Positions 44,128-53,944 of a DNA stretch of 64,000 nucleotides are shown here, in pieces. The stretch comes from Treponema sp. GTDB lineage: Bacteria > Spirochaetota > Spirochaetia > Treponematales > Treponemataceae. Numbering within the stretch: position 1 is the stretch's first letter; every line of letters begins with the position of its first letter. A program made the translations under genes and the position numbers. The notes beneath the pieces were generated by a model. It did no database searches and was not told where the DNA came from. It saw only the letters and a list, made by a program, of their open reading frames with translations. The stretch lies in contig JAFUDX010000040.1 in assembly GCA_017464425.1 (NCBI GenBank), positions 1-64,000 of the forward strand, in the 5' to 3' direction.

Positions 44128-44134
44128 ATAGAAC

Positions 44135-44163
44135 ATTATCGGCAAAAAAAAACGCGCAATTTA
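44135..44163 (-). promoter_or_regulatory. Sigma-28-like promoter
   Basis: The minus strand reads TAAA, 16 bp, GCCGATAA(T). The consensus in other bacteria is TAAA-N15-GCCGATAA. The -10 is exact and the spacer is one base long. Confidence 0.5.
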
Positions 44164-44739
44164 ACTCAAACTTGACATTTCAAGACAAGCCAAAATCTTC
44201 TGCATATTCTCTGTTTTTGACGAAGTGTGCTCAAGTTTCACTTCAACATCGCACAATTTTTTGTAGAGTTTTTGCCGTTCGACATAAAATTCATGGAAAA
44301 TTTCCCGAACATCCTGAACATTTTTGGGATTTTTATTCGCAATATACGCTGGAAGATTTTTCATAATGCCCACGCCATCATATTTGATTTCACGGACAAT
44401 TCTGTCACAGGCAGTCTTTTCATCTGCATTCAAAAAAACAAAGGTGCCAATGCGATGAAGTGAATCGAGGGCAGGAGCATTGTTGCAAATTCCCCCGCCT
44501 GTTGCGATTACGGCCGCACTATCGCCCACCGCTTCGGCCAACTGGGCACAGGCATTTTTTTCCGCATCAAGAAAGGCTTCTTTTCCCAATTGAATATACA
44601 GTTCACGCGGAGATTTTCCCGTCAGTTTAGTAACTTCATCATCAGTATCAAAAAACGGACATCCCAAATGATTTGAAAGCAGTTTTCCCTGAGTTGACTT
44701 TCCACAATGCTTGATTCCCAAAAGAATTATTGACCTCAT
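44161..44739 (-). CDS. aroK: Shikimate kinase
   Basis: A 192-residue P-loop kinase of the shikimate pathway, which phosphorylates shikimate on the way to chorismate. Walker A is GIKHCGKST (8-16). The shikimate-binding Asp is in FFDTDDEV (30-37), the Arg in SPRELY (43-48), and GGG near 80 (ATGGGICNN). The lid carries a short insertion (EIKYDGVGIMKNLP). The ATG at 44739 is 7 nt from a perfect TATAAT and has no ribosome-binding site. Confidence 0.88.
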   Translation of the reverse strand: MRSIILLGIKHCGKSTQGKLLSNHLGCPFFDTDDEVTKLTGKSPRELYIQLGKEAFLDAEKNACAQLAEAVGDSAAVIATGGGICNNAPALDSLHRIGTFVFLNADEKTACDRIVREIKYDGVGIMKNLPAYIANKNPKNVQDVREIFHEFYVERQKLYKKLCDVEVKLEHTSSKTENMQKILACLEMSSLS

Positions 44740-44786
44740 ACGAAAGATTATAGTTCTTCGTCGAAAAAAATGATAGAATCGAATCT
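44740..44786. promoter_or_regulatory. Divergent pair of leaderless promoters in 47 bp
   Basis: On the minus strand TATAAT (44752-44747) stands 7 nt before the aroK ATG. On the plus strand TGA-TAGAAT (44771-44779) stands 7 nt before the ATG at 44787. There is no Shine-Dalgarno sequence on either side. The two polymerase footprints must overlap. Confidence 0.6.
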
Positions 44787-45461
44787 ATGAATTTATATGC
44801 ACTTTTAGGAATTTGTTTTGTTCCCACCGCCCTTTTTTTTGCACTTGCCGTCATTTTAAATAAAAATCTTAAAATCACCTATTGCCTTTGGAGCTGTGTT
44901 CTTGCGCTTCTTACAGTCATTCCCACTTCCCTACTCCAATTTTATATCCTTGCGCTTCCTATTTTTACCGCATACACATTCGTTTCTGTAATGATTACAG
45001 CGATTCTATTCAATGGTCTTATCGAAGAATCCATGAAAATGCTTTTTCTCTGCCTAATGCCACACAAAAAGCAAATTCTAGCGACATTTTTCTGCTGTGT
45101 CATACTGTACGGGCTTACGGTCGGAGGTTTTGAATCAGTGATTTATGTCGTTAAGCGTTTTCAAGAAATTCAAGGGCAAACAGGCAAAGAGCTTGTCTTG
45201 CAGCTCCTTTTAAAACGAATTTTCTCAGCACAGGCAATTCATGTGTTCTGTGCAGGATTAAGCGGATTATATATCTGGAATTTTCGCCGTCACAAACGAA
45301 ACATCATGCCATTTGTGTACGCGGTTCTTCTGCACGGAATATACAATTTTTTCGCAAGTTTTACCTCACTGTACCATTGGCTTTCGATTATCGCGATTCT
45401 CTTTGCCGCCGTAGAATGCAGGATTTTCTATGTTTCATCTAATTCAGCGGAATGCCCATGA
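44787..45461 (+). CDS. PrsW-family intramembrane protease-like protein
   Basis: A 224-residue protein with about seven transmembrane helices. The family motifs are in place: EESMK (near 80) in one helix, GFESVIYV (near 113), HVFCAGLSGL (near 152) and LLHGIYNF (near 183). They supply the conserved Glu and His residues of PrsW and related membrane metalloproteases. PrsW proteins cleave anti-sigma factors in Gram-positive bacteria; the substrate here is unknown. The gene is leaderless, and its end overlaps the convergent gene at 45439 by 23 nt. Confidence 0.75.
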   Translation: MNLYALLGICFVPTALFFALAVILNKNLKITYCLWSCVLALLTVIPTSLLQFYILALPIFTAYTFVSVMITAILFNGLIEESMKMLFLCLMPHKKQILATFFCCVILYGLTVGGFESVIYVVKRFQEIQGQTGKELVLQLLLKRIFSAQAIHVFCAGLSGLYIWNFRRHKRNIMPFVYAVLLHGIYNFFASFTSLYHWLSIIAILFAAVECRIFYVSSNSAECP

Positions 45462-45948
45462 CGGACAAATTGTAGTTGTCAACTGCTGCAGAACGATACG
45501 ATTGTGCAAGCATTCCCGAACACACGGCGAACAAAAAGCACCCCACGCCTGCCGCCGCACTGTAATAAGTCATGTTGCTCCAATCTTTGTTGCTCGCATA
45601 CATATTCACGCCGACCGCCGCACAAAGTCCTGCGATAAACGCATAATCAATCCCCGTCCAAATATTTTTCTTAGTGAGAAGCGATTTATTTTCGGAAACA
45701 GTTTTGAGCAATTTGTTCACTTCTCTATCAGAAAGTTTTGTGCCATCAAGCAATTTGTACTGATACACATCGAACAATCCGCCACGATGAATCACAAGCG
45801 GTGGCGTGCCCTCAGAAATCAGCGAATCCTTGTTAAAAGTGATTTCTAATGGCTGTGAAGTCTGCACCGATTCCGAAGAAGTACTGGCTTCTTGTGCATA
45901 AAGAGCGAATGAGAGCGTGAGAAGAAAGAATGAAATAACCTTTTTCAT
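45439..45948 (-). CDS. Exported protein with two C-terminal membrane segments
   Basis: A 169-residue protein with a signal peptide (ALYAQ near 18), a short Ser/Thr/Glu-rich linker and a conserved-looking central part (VYQYKLLDGTKLSDREVNKLLKTV). Two hydrophobic segments near the C-terminus (IWTGIDYAFIAGLCAAVGV and AAAGVGCFLFAVCSGML) follow. AGGAGA precedes the ATG. The arrangement resembles small spirochaetal membrane proteins of unknown function. A TATAAT lies about 60 nt upstream on the minus strand. Confidence 0.6.
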   Translation of the reverse strand: MKKVISFFLLTLSFALYAQEASTSSESVQTSQPLEITFNKDSLISEGTPPLVIHRGGLFDVYQYKLLDGTKLSDREVNKLLKTVSENKSLLTKKNIWTGIDYAFIAGLCAAVGVNMYASNKDWSNMTYYSAAAGVGCFLFAVCSGMLAQSYRSAAVDNYNLSVMGIPLN

Positions 45949-46093
45949 AAAAAATCTCCTTTTTTTAATAAAACTTACAAACAGTTTTAAGGTTTCATAT
46001 TGTGATTATAAGATTGAGGAAACTAATTCACCATAGCGTTTTACGCAAATTTTAAGGAAAATTCCGATAACAATTTGGATTATAAAGAACTTA

Positions 46094-47002
46094 TCAAATT
46101 TGAATATGTAAGTTTTCCCTTACCCAATTTTTCCCATAATTCAAATTATCAAATTCTTTCATCGCCTCAATAATGATAAACGCTTGTGACAAACATTTTT
46201 TTCCTTCTTCAACCTTTCCAAGTTTCACCAAAGAACAGCCCCTATTAAAAATTTGATACGGAAAACTAGTAAGTTTTCCGTATTGAATACAAACATCAAT
46301 TCCTTTTTCGCACAATACAATGACTTTTTCATCTTCATTAGCATTTCCATACCAATTTTCAAGATTTAAAAGAATAACTGGATAATTTTTCGCTTTTTCT
46401 TCTTCACTCACAATGCCATTTTCAAAATAGGTGCGCAAAAATTCCATGAGTTCTATCGCCTCATTCTTTTTTTCGATAAAATAGAGTGTTCGCGAAATAT
46501 TGTTGAGAATCAACAATTCCGTCCGAGTCAAAAAACGCACATTCGGCAATTTTCCAAGTTCATAATCTTTTATGCTTATCCGAAGTGCTTCCTCATATTT
46601 TTCCAATGCCGTTTTTCCGTCATGATGAAGCGTATCTTCAGATAGTGCTTTGTAAAAAAGATAAAACTGATTTTCGAGCGGACTAAGTTCGCTACCGCAG
46701 TTTTTGTATTCTTCAAGCAAATCTGCGATTTCAACTTTGCCCGTCGCAATCATGTCATTAATTTTGTATTCAAGGTTTTCGCGTTTAAAATCGGTTTTGC
46801 TCATGGGTATCGAACTTGCTGGAGGATTCATGCCCATGCGGCTAAAAAGGGCTTCGACGAGTTTGCGTCCAGGCACTTGCGCACCGCTTTCAATGCGTGA
46901 GAGCGTGGAAACGGCGCACAAGTCAAAGCACAACTCTTCCTGTGAAATTTTGAGACGGATTCGGTTTTCTTTTAAGATGCTTCCAACGAGATAATTTTCC
47001 AT
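46094..47002 (-). CDS. XRE-family transcriptional regulator with TPR-like domain
   Basis: A 302-residue protein. Residues 5-60 are a helix-turn-helix of the XRE type (LKENRIRLKISQEELCFDLCAVSTLSRIESGAQVPG, quoted in part), and residues 75-300 form tetratricopeptide-like helical repeats. This matches the Rgg/PlcR-like class, in which the repeats bind a peptide or other signal. The promoter is good: TTGATT, 16 bp, TATAAT, with the ATG 11 nt from the -10, so the leader is about 5 nt and lacks a Shine-Dalgarno sequence. It follows glnN by 52 nt but has its own promoter. Confidence 0.8.
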   Translation of the reverse strand: MENYLVGSILKENRIRLKISQEELCFDLCAVSTLSRIESGAQVPGRKLVEALFSRMGMNPPASSIPMSKTDFKRENLEYKINDMIATGKVEIADLLEEYKNCGSELSPLENQFYLFYKALSEDTLHHDGKTALEKYEEALRISIKDYELGKLPNVRFLTRTELLILNNISRTLYFIEKKNEAIELMEFLRTYFENGIVSEEEKAKNYPVILLNLENWYGNANEDEKVIVLCEKGIDVCIQYGKLTSFPYQIFNRGCSLVKLGKVEEGKKCLSQAFIIIEAMKEFDNLNYGKNWVRENLHIQI

Positions 47003-47013
47003 AACACAGGGTA

Positions 47014-47041
47014 ATTATACACCCATTTATGGAAAAATCAA
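47014..47041 (-). promoter_or_regulatory. Promoter of the XRE-TPR regulator
   Basis: TTGATT (47041-47036), a 16-bp spacer and a perfect TATAAT (47019-47014) on the minus strand. Confidence 0.6.
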
Positions 47042-47054
47042 AATAATCTTAAAA

Positions 47055-49139
47055 TCACACTCTGAAGAGCAGGTCGGTATACGACGGATACGGCTTGTAT
47101 TTTTCGCCCAAAATCGGCTCAATTGCATCGGCGACGGCGCGGGTGGCTTCCATCTGCGGAATCACTTTGTCCACATAGAATCGCGCTTGCTTCGGCACAT
47201 CAGCGATTGCACACGCTTGGTCGTGGATTTTTTCAAGTTTCTGTGCCTCGCTGTCGAGTTTGTCCGCGAGCGTGGTGATTTTTTTGAGCACATTCGCCTG
47301 AGCCGTGCACTTCGCGCTTGGAACGACCGCCGCCACGCGAGACGCGCTTTCTGCAACATCGCCCATGAACGCATAACTTGCGGGCAGAATGTCTTTGTAA
47401 ATCATATCGAGCATGGTGTTCACTTCGATGTTGAGCACTTTCGAGTATTTTTCGAGTTTGACTTCGTGGTGGCTCTTCATCTCAGTTTCGGTGTACACGC
47501 CGTATTTGCTGAACATTTCGACATTCTGTGCGTCTAGGTAGTGTTCCATTGCATCGGGGAGCGTTTTGAGGTTCAAAAGTCCGCGTTTTTCGGCTTCTTT
47601 TACCCATTCGTCATCGTAGCCGTTGCCGTTGAAAATGATTTTTTTGTGCTCGCTGATTTTTTCTTTGATTAAATCCTGCAAGTCGGTATTCAAGTCGCGC
47701 GAATTTTCAAGGCGTGTCGCAAATTCATCGAGCGTTTCAGCGACAATCGTGTTCAAGATGACATTCGGGCCTGAAATCGAGAGCGATGAGCCGAGCGAGC
47801 GGAATTCGAATTTGTTTCCCGTGAACGCAAACGGTGAGGTGCGGTTTCGGTCGGTCGTGTCTTTTGGAATCGTCGGCAAAACTGAAACACCTATCTGCAT
47901 TTTTTCGTGAGATTTTTGGCTGTACGGCGAGCCGGTTTCGATTGAATCCAAGACCGCCTGCAATTCGTCACCGATGAACATTGAGATAATCGCCGGCGGT
48001 GCTTCGTTCGCGCCAAGTCGGTGGTCGTTTCCGGCACTCGCCACGCTGTCGCGGAGCAAATCTTGATGCTTGTCGACCGCCTGAATCACCGCCGTGAGCA
48101 TGAGCAAGAATTGTGCGTTTTCGCGCGGAGTTTCGCCCGGTTCAAGAAGATTAAAGCCGTCGTCTGTACTCATCGACCAATTGTTGTGCTTTCCGCTTCC
48201 GTTTACGCCCGCAAACGGCTTTTCGGCGAGCAAGCAATAAAGTCCGTGCTTTAAGGCGACCTCTTTCATAAGCCGCATTGTAAGCTGGTTTTGGTCTGCG
48301 CTGAGGTTCGTGGTCGTAAAAATCGGAGCCATTTCGTGCTGAGCGGGCGCAACCTCATTGTGCTTTGTTTTGCTCAAAATGCCGAGTTTCCACAGTTCAT
48401 TGTCCAAATCAGCCATAAATTCGGCGATTCGGGGCTTGATTGAGCCATAATAGTGGTCGTCCATTTCCTGACCTTTGGGCGGCATTGAACCGAAGAGCGT
48501 TCGCCCCGTAAAAATCAAGTCTTTTCGCTGTTCCCAAAGTTTTTTGTCGATTAAAAAATATTCCTGCTCAGGGCCGACCGTCGTAATCACGCGCTTTGCC
48601 GAAGTGTTCCCGAAAAGGCGCAAAATGCGGAGTGCCTGCTTGTTGAGAGCCTCCATTGAGCGCAAAAGTGGCGTTTTTTTATCAAGCGACTCGCCCGTGT
48701 AAGAGCAGAACGCCGTCGGAATGTAAAGTGAGCCGTCTTTTATGAAAGCGTAGGAAGTCGGATCCCAAGCCGTGTAGCCGCGAGCCTCAAAAGTGGCGCG
48801 GATTCCGCCAGAAGGGAACGAAGAGCCGTCAACTTCACCTTTGACCAGCTCCTTGCCCGAAAATTCCATGATGACGCCAGAGCCGTTCGGAGAAATGAAA
48901 GAATCGTGCTTTTCGGCAGTGACTCCCGTGAGCGGCTGAAACCAGTGCGTGAAGTGCGTTGCTCCCTTTTCGATTGCCCAGTCCTTCATCGCGTTCGCAA
49001 CCACATTCGCCACATCAAGTTCAAGCGGCGAGCCTTGTTGAATCGTCTTTTTGAGCGATTTGTATGTGTCTTTGGGCAATCGAGCCTTCATCACATCGTC
49101 ATTGAAAACCATGCTTCCAAAAATTTCGGGTACGGTCAT
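47055..49139 (-). CDS. glnN: Glutamine synthetase type III
   Basis: A 694-residue enzyme that makes glutamine from glutamate, ammonia and ATP. It has the length and signatures of the GSIII class: an N-terminal GSIII-specific part, [21 protein letters not shown] near 60-80, [10 protein letters not shown] near 190, [15 protein letters not shown] near 280 and [14 protein letters not shown] near 330. GSIII is typical of Bacteroidetes, cyanobacteria and some spirochaetes. AGGAG is 6 nt before the ATG. It is probably the main ammonium-assimilating enzyme, since no GSI is seen here. Confidence 0.95.
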   Translation of the reverse strand: MTVPEIFGSMVFNDDVMKARLPKDTYKSLKKTIQQGSPLELDVANVVANAMKDWAIEKGATHFTHWFQPLTGVTAEKHDSFISPNGSGVIMEFSGKELVKGEVDGSSFPSGGIRATFEARGYTAWDPTSYAFIKDGSLYIPTAFCSYTGESLDKKTPLLRSMEALNKQALRILRLFGNTSAKRVITTVGPEQEYFLIDKKLWEQRKDLIFTGRTLFGSMPPKGQEMDDHYYGSIKPRIAEFMADLDNELWKLGILSKTKHNEVAPAQHEMAPIFTTTNLSADQNQLTMRLMKEVALKHGLYCLLAEKPFAGVNGSGKHNNWSMSTDDGFNLLEPGETPRENAQFLLMLTAVIQAVDKHQDLLRDSVASAGNDHRLGANEAPPAIISMFIGDELQAVLDSIETGSPYSQKSHEKMQIGVSVLPTIPKDTTDRNRTSPFAFTGNKFEFRSLGSSLSISGPNVILNTIVAETLDEFATRLENSRDLNTDLQDLIKEKISEHKKIIFNGNGYDDEWVKEAEKRGLLNLKTLPDAMEHYLDAQNVEMFSKYGVYTETEMKSHHEVKLEKYSKVLNIEVNTMLDMIYKDILPASYAFMGDVAESASRVAAVVPSAKCTAQANVLKKITTLADKLDSEAQKLEKIHDQACAIADVPKQARFYVDKVIPQMEATRAVADAIEPILGEKYKPYPSYTDLLFRV

Positions 49140-49222
49140 GAAATTCTCCTATTCGCCATAAAATACTATCATAAATATCGTTTTTAGTCACAATAAAAAT
49201 TATTCATTACGATACTTTTCTC

Positions 49223-49251
49223 TTTATAATTCATGATTTTTTTGATATAAT
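49223..49251 (+). promoter_or_regulatory. Promoter of the leaderless MinD/FlhG-like gene
   Basis: TTTATA (49223-49228), 17 bp, and an extended -10 TGA-TATAAT (TATAAT at 49246-49251). The ATG at 49259 starts 7 nt later without a Shine-Dalgarno sequence. Confidence 0.6.
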
Positions 49252-49258
49252 AGATTCC

Positions 49259-50374
49259 ATGCAAATTATTCCAGTGGCAAGCGGCAAAGGTGGGGTGGGT
49301 AAAAGCCTTCTTTCCGCAAATTTAGCAATCGCGTTGGGTCAGGCGGGCAAAAAAGTCGTGCTCGCTGACTTGGACTTGGGCGCATCAAACCTTCATCTTG
49401 TTATCGGTCAGAATTCTCCCAAAAAAGGAATCGGCACTTTCCTTACGGGCGAGTCAAAATTTGAAGAAATCATTTCGCCCACTGACTACCAAAATGTCAG
49501 TTTTGTTGCCGGCGATTCGGAAATTCCGGGCCTTAGTGCGCTTAAAGTCGCTCAAAAAAACGCGCTCATCAAAAAATTCCACTCTGTAAACGCGGATTAT
49601 CTCATCGTCGATTTGGGCGCAGGAACTCACCTCACGATTTTGGATTTGTTCCTCATCTCTCCACAGGGAATTATCGTCACGGCTCCCACCGTTACGGCAA
49701 CGCTCAACGGCTATTTGTTCCTCAAAAACGCAGTGTTCCGACTTATGGCGGCGACTTTCAAAAAGAATTCAAAGGCGGCGGATTTCATCAATAAACTTCG
49801 GAACGATTCTGCCTCGCTTCAGCGGCTTTACATTCCCAAACTGATTGAAAAAATCACTGAAATCGACCCTGAAAATGGTGCGAAATTCAAAAAACGACTT
49901 GCTCAATTCCGCCCTCGTTTGATTATGAACATGATTGACGAGCCAAAAGATGCCGACAAGGCGCAGAAAATCCGTCGTTCATGCCAGCAGTATTTGGGGC
50001 TGGAAGTTGAGTCACTTGGTGTAATGTACCGCGACGCAATGCAAGACAAGGCACTTTCTTCAAGTCTTCCCGTCACCGTGTACAAGCCAAATTCCGTGCT
50101 TGCGCAGGCGATTTTCCGTATTGCCGAAAAAATCATGCAGGGCGAGTCGCTTTCATTTGACGAAACATTTGATGTCGCCACCGAAGAAGCCAATGATGAC
50201 TATTCAGCAAAACTTTCGTATGTTGAAGATTTGGTTGGAACGGGTGCGTTGAACATGAGCGAACTTGCCGAAATGATTAAAATGCAACAATACGAAATCA
50301 ATCAGCTCAAAAATGAAAACATCATGCTCAAGTCTAAGCTCGTAAAGGCGGCTCAGCAAGGATTCAAAGTATGA
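49259..50374 (+). CDS. MinD/ParA-family ATPase (FlhG-like)
   Basis: A 371-residue P-loop ATPase with the deviant Walker A KGGVGKS (residues 9-15), switch I DLDLGASN (near 38-45) and Walker B YLIVDLGAGTH (near 115-125). The C-terminal 70 residues form a coiled coil with no recognised partner domain. The length and the DLGASN motif suit MinD-like positioning ATPases, including FlhG, which sets flagellar number. No flhF or min gene is adjacent, so the exact role is open. It overlaps lgt by 4 nt (ATGA). Confidence 0.82.
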   Translation: MQIIPVASGKGGVGKSLLSANLAIALGQAGKKVVLADLDLGASNLHLVIGQNSPKKGIGTFLTGESKFEEIISPTDYQNVSFVAGDSEIPGLSALKVAQKNALIKKFHSVNADYLIVDLGAGTHLTILDLFLISPQGIIVTAPTVTATLNGYLFLKNAVFRLMAATFKKNSKAADFINKLRNDSASLQRLYIPKLIEKITEIDPENGAKFKKRLAQFRPRLIMNMIDEPKDADKAQKIRRSCQQYLGLEVESLGVMYRDAMQDKALSSSLPVTVYKPNSVLAQAIFRIAEKIMQGESLSFDETFDVATEEANDDYSAKLSYVEDLVGTGALNMSELAEMIKMQQYEINQLKNENIMLKSKLVKAAQQGFKV

Positions 50375-51363
50375 TTCTTCCATTATATGTCAATTATCCA
50401 AATTGGATTCACCCAGAGATTTTCCCCGGCGTGCCAGGATTGAGCCTTTTGCGTTGGTACGGCTTAATGTACATTTTCGCGTTCGGCACGGCATTTTTTA
50501 TCCTCAAAAAATTGCTCCGCGAAGGTGCGTTGGATTCTACAAACGCTGACGGAACATTACGAAAAGCCACGGAGGACGACATTTTCAGTTTCATCGCAAC
50601 GGGAATCGTCTTTTTGCTGATTGGTGCGCGTGTTTTCTCAACATTGGTTTACGACACTTCGGGAATTTATTTCAAAAAACCATGGCTTATTTTCTGGCCG
50701 TTCCAGAATGGAAGATTCACAGGGCTTGCGGGCATGAGCTATCACGGCGGCTTTATCGGCGGCTTGCTCGGAATGATTTTCTGGTGTTGGCGGCATAAAG
50801 TCCCGTTTTTCAAGTGGGCTGACGCAATGGTCACCGCAATTCCGCTCGGCTACACGTTTGGTCGCATCGGCAATTTTATGAACGGCGAGTTGTACGGCAG
50901 AATCACCACCGCTCCCTGGGGCATGGTCTTTCCGCACGCCGAAAAATTCTCCGCATCGCTTCCGTGGGTCAAAGAATTTATGGCAAAAATCGGCATGGAA
51001 GCGCAGACGAATCTTGTAAATCTTCCGCGCCACCCAAGCCAACTCTACGAAGCCTTGTTTGAAGGCATCATTTTATTCTCAATCATTTGGCTTTTGCACA
51101 AAAAGAAACCGTTCGATGGATTTTCGGGCGCACTCTACACGGGCGGCTACGGCTTTTTCCGCTTCTTTATCGAATATTTCCGCGAGCCAGATGCTGACAT
51201 CGGCTACCGAATCGCTGCGGACTCAAACGCACCAATCTACATGAACACGAGCCTTTTTAACATTTCCACAGGGCAGATTTTATGCTTCCTCATGATTTTG
51301 GGCGGAATCGGCGTTGCGATTGCGGGCTATATGCTTCAAAAGAAAAAACTTCAAAACCACTAA
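50371..51363 (+). CDS. lgt: Prolipoprotein diacylglyceryl transferase
   Basis: A 330-residue inner-membrane enzyme with about seven helices. It transfers diacylglycerol from phosphatidylglycerol to the lipobox cysteine. Family motifs present are GARVFSTLVYD, the catalytic SYHGGFIGGLLG, and the Lgt signature GRIGNFMNGELYGR. Further on, RHPSQLYEA and RFFIEYFREPD follow. It matters for the many lipoproteins in this window. Translation is coupled to the upstream ATPase gene (ATGA overlap). Confidence 0.95.
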   Translation: MILPLYVNYPNWIHPEIFPGVPGLSLLRWYGLMYIFAFGTAFFILKKLLREGALDSTNADGTLRKATEDDIFSFIATGIVFLLIGARVFSTLVYDTSGIYFKKPWLIFWPFQNGRFTGLAGMSYHGGFIGGLLGMIFWCWRHKVPFFKWADAMVTAIPLGYTFGRIGNFMNGELYGRITTAPWGMVFPHAEKFSASLPWVKEFMAKIGMEAQTNLVNLPRHPSQLYEALFEGIILFSIIWLLHKKKPFDGFSGALYTGGYGFFRFFIEYFREPDADIGYRIAADSNAPIYMNTSLFNISTGQILCFLMILGGIGVAIAGYMLQKKKLQNH

Positions 51364-51379
51364 GATTCTTAAAATTTGC

Positions 51380-51408
51380 TTGAATTATCCTATAAGGTAG
51401 ATTATAAT
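51380..51408 (+). promoter_or_regulatory. Sigma-70-type promoter of the chemoreceptor gene
   Basis: TTGAAT (51380-51385), a 17-bp spacer and TATAAT (51403-51408). The start near 51415 leaves a leader of about 31 nt with AGGAG. There is no sigma-28 element here. Confidence 0.75.
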
Positions 51409-51445
51409 TTTTTATTATAAGTATTCTTTATAGGAGTTTTTCTTT

Positions 51446-53560
51446 ATGGCTAAACAAACTGCTTCAAACAGTGAAAAACGCACAAGTCTTACCAGACGGC
51501 TTTGTCTGTTAATTGGTGTCGTCATCGTTCTGGTCAATATTATCCAGTTGCTCTTCGTCACAACGAATGCAAAAAAAGACATCGTTGCTGAAGACCTTCG
51601 CATGTATGAAAACATGATGGACGGCTATTCAGCGGCTATTCAAAACGATATTCGGAGTTATTTTAAAGAACTTACTGGCTATATTCACGCTGATATTGTC
51701 GAAGATGGCGATTTGGATGCCCTTTTTGACTGGATTCAAGATCCTGACCATGCCGATATGCGCGGTGATTTCGATTATGTGATGATTACCGGTCCTGACG
51801 GAAAGGCTCGCACTGACTTGGGAGGTATTACGGATATTGTTGAGCGCGATTATTTTCAGGCAATTATGCACGAAGGAAAAGAAGAATATGTCGATAACCC
51901 AGTCATCAGCAAAACCACGGGCAAACCTGTCATTCACATTTCTCGCCCGCTCCGAGATGCCGACGGCAACAAATTCGCAATGGTCACGGGTATTGTAAAT
52001 CTTGAAAAGATCACAGCAGAAATCAATCAAATTCAAATCGGTGAAAAGGGATTCGGCTATTTGCTCGCAAGTACAGGCGTTGTCATCGCCCATCCACAGA
52101 CAGAATTGATTATGCAACGAAATTTTCTGACGGATCAAGGAATGAGCGAAGAAAACACAAAAATCGCACGGGCAATGACGAACAGAGAGCGAGGCGAAGG
52201 CTGGAAAAAATCAAACACGCACAGCGGACAGGATTTAATCGTGTACCGACCTGTCGAAGGCACTCCGTGGTCATTGGCACTTTCAATTCCTGACAGCCAG
52301 ATTTATGATTTGGTCGACACAATCCGCACGCTCATGATTATCTTTGCAGTCATCAGTGTGGCACTTCTTGCGTCAATTACGGGCATTCTTTTGGTCAGCT
52401 CACTCAAACCGCTCAATATCGTCGAAAAAGCAATTTCTGGAATCGCTTCGGGCGATGCAGACCTCACCAAACGAATCGAGATCGACTCAAATAACGAAAT
52501 CGGCTATGTGGTCAAAGGATTTAACACATTCGCAAAGAAATTGCAGGACATCATCGGCGATGTCAAAGGCTCAAAAGACGAGCTCATGGTGGCAGGCGAA
52601 AATCTTTCGGGAGCCACGCAGGACACAGCTTCTTCTATCACAGAGATTATTGCAAATATCGACTCAATGAAGCATCAGATTGACGGTCAGAACCAGTCGG
52701 TCAACCAAACGGCGGGTGCAGTCAATCAAATCGCGTCAAACATCGAGTCTTTGGAGCACATGATTGAAAGCCAGTCTTCAGGTGTTACACAGGCAAGCGC
52801 GGCTGTTGAGCAGATGATTGGAAACATTTCTTCAGTAAACGGCTCAATGGAAAAAATGGCGCACTCATTCAACGAATTACGTGCTAATTCACAGACGGGT
52901 ATTTCAAAACAAAAGACTGTCAACGACCGAATTAATGAAATGGAAAGCCAGTCGCAGATGCTTCAGGAAGCAAATGTCGCAATCGCGGCAATCGCTTCTC
53001 AAACGAACTTGCTTGCAATGAACGCGGCAATTGAGGCGGCTCATGCTGGCGAGGCAGGAAAAGGCTTTGCGGTCGTTGCTGATGAAATCCGTAAACTTTC
53101 AGAAACCTCAACGGCACAGTCTAAGTCAATCGGTGACGGAATCAACAATATCCGAGATTCTATCGCAGGCGTTGTAAGTGCCTCTTCTGAATCAAGCCTT
53201 GCATTTGAGGAAGTTTCAAGAAAACTCGAAGAAACTGATGCGCTCGTCATGCAGATTAAGGCAGCAATGGAAGAGCAGAACGAAGGCTCTCAGCAGATTA
53301 CTGAGGCACTGCACAATATGAATGACAGCACGGTTGAAGTCAGGAATGCATCAAGCGAAATGCAGGAAGGCAACCAGATGATTTTGAAGGAAGTCCAGCT
53401 CTTGCAGAATGCGGCAATGGCAATGAGCCAGAGCATGGAAGAAATGTCAATTGGTGCACGCAAAATCAACGAAACTGGCGCGGCACTCACCGAAGTTTCC
53501 GACCAAATCAACGATTCAATCTCAAAGATTGGCGAACAAGTAGATAAGTTCAAAGTTTAA
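51446..53560 (+). CDS. Methyl-accepting chemotaxis protein
   Basis: A 704-residue transmembrane chemoreceptor. TM1 is at about 17-37. A periplasmic Cache-type sensor domain (about 40-285) carries the motif [35 protein letters not shown], quoted here only in part as [21 protein letters not shown]2 is about 290-312 and HAMP about 313-367. The signalling hairpin tip is [20 protein letters not shown] near 517-540, which binds CheA and CheW. There is no C-terminal CheR-tethering pentapeptide. The Cache type suggests a small-molecule ligand such as an amino or organic acid. It has its own promoter and terminator. Confidence 0.95.
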   Translation: MAKQTASNSEKRTSLTRRLCLLIGVVIVLVNIIQLLFVTTNAKKDIVAEDLRMYENMMDGYSAAIQNDIRSYFKELTGYIHADIVEDGDLDALFDWIQDPDHADMRGDFDYVMITGPDGKARTDLGGITDIVERDYFQAIMHEGKEEYVDNPVISKTTGKPVIHISRPLRDADGNKFAMVTGIVNLEKITAEINQIQIGEKGFGYLLASTGVVIAHPQTELIMQRNFLTDQGMSEENTKIARAMTNRERGEGWKKSNTHSGQDLIVYRPVEGTPWSLALSIPDSQIYDLVDTIRTLMIIFAVISVALLASITGILLVSSLKPLNIVEKAISGIASGDADLTKRIEIDSNNEIGYVVKGFNTFAKKLQDIIGDVKGSKDELMVAGENLSGATQDTASSITEIIANIDSMKHQIDGQNQSVNQTAGAVNQIASNIESLEHMIESQSSGVTQASAAVEQMIGNISSVNGSMEKMAHSFNELRANSQTGISKQKTVNDRINEMESQSQMLQEANVAIAAIASQTNLLAMNAAIEAAHAGEAGKGFAVVADEIRKLSETSTAQSKSIGDGINNIRDSIAGVVSASSESSLAFEEVSRKLEETDALVMQIKAAMEEQNEGSQQITEALHNMNDSTVEVRNASSEMQEGNQMILKEVQLLQNAAMAMSQSMEEMSIGARKINETGAALTEVSDQINDSISKIGEQVDKFKV

Positions 53561-53589
53561 TTCAACATTCTTGTCGTCAACTACCATTT

Positions 53590-53614
53590 GCCCGCATTGA
53601 TGCGGGCATTTTTT
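53590..53614 (+). terminator. Terminator of the chemoreceptor gene
   Basis: GCCCGCA-TTGA-TGCGGGC (53590-53607) followed by ATTTTTT, 30 nt after the stop. Confidence 0.9.
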
Positions 53615-53640
53615 ATAAACAGGAAGTTTGTTTTAAACCG

Positions 53641-53880
53641 TTATAATTTATTTTCGCCCTGTTCTGCTTTGAGGGCTTCAAGCTCTTCTCGTTTGGCTTC
53701 TTGGCGGTCACGAATGTCAGCGATACCAATCAAAATAGCCAAAAGCCCCACCAACGCAGCGAGCACTGGCGTGGCTCCTTTCAAAAAGAATATAATTTCG
53801 CTCCCCCACCCTAAACCTGTGGGTAAGCATGCGAACACGGTAAATGCAATACATGCAATTCCAAAAATTATCGTAACCAT
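53641..53880 (-). CDS. Small two-helix membrane protein
   Basis: A 79-residue protein starting at 53880 (MVTIIFGIACIAFTVFACLP). It has two hydrophobic segments (about 3-20 and 28-52) and a charged helical tail (DRQEAKREELEALKAEQGENKL). A longer reading from 54021 crosses a terminator and is rejected. TATAAT (53892-53887 minus) lies 6 nt before the ATG, with no Shine-Dalgarno sequence, so it is leaderless. The function is unknown. Confidence 0.65.
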   Translation of the reverse strand: MVTIIFGIACIAFTVFACLPTGLGWGSEIIFFLKGATPVLAALVGLLAILIGIADIRDRQEAKREELEALKAEQGENKL

Positions 53881-53894
53881 ACCGCTATTATAGG

Positions 53895-53935
53895 AAAAAA
53901 GTGCAAAATGTGGAAGAGAGGCATACTCTTCCACA
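53895..53935 (-). terminator. Terminator of the gene at 53945
   Basis: TGTGGAAGAG (53909-53918) pairs with CTCTTCCACA (53926-53935) around a 7-nt loop. The minus strand then reads TTTTGCACTTTTTT. It lies directly upstream of the next promoter. Confidence 0.8.
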
Positions 53936-53944
53936 CATGCCTTG

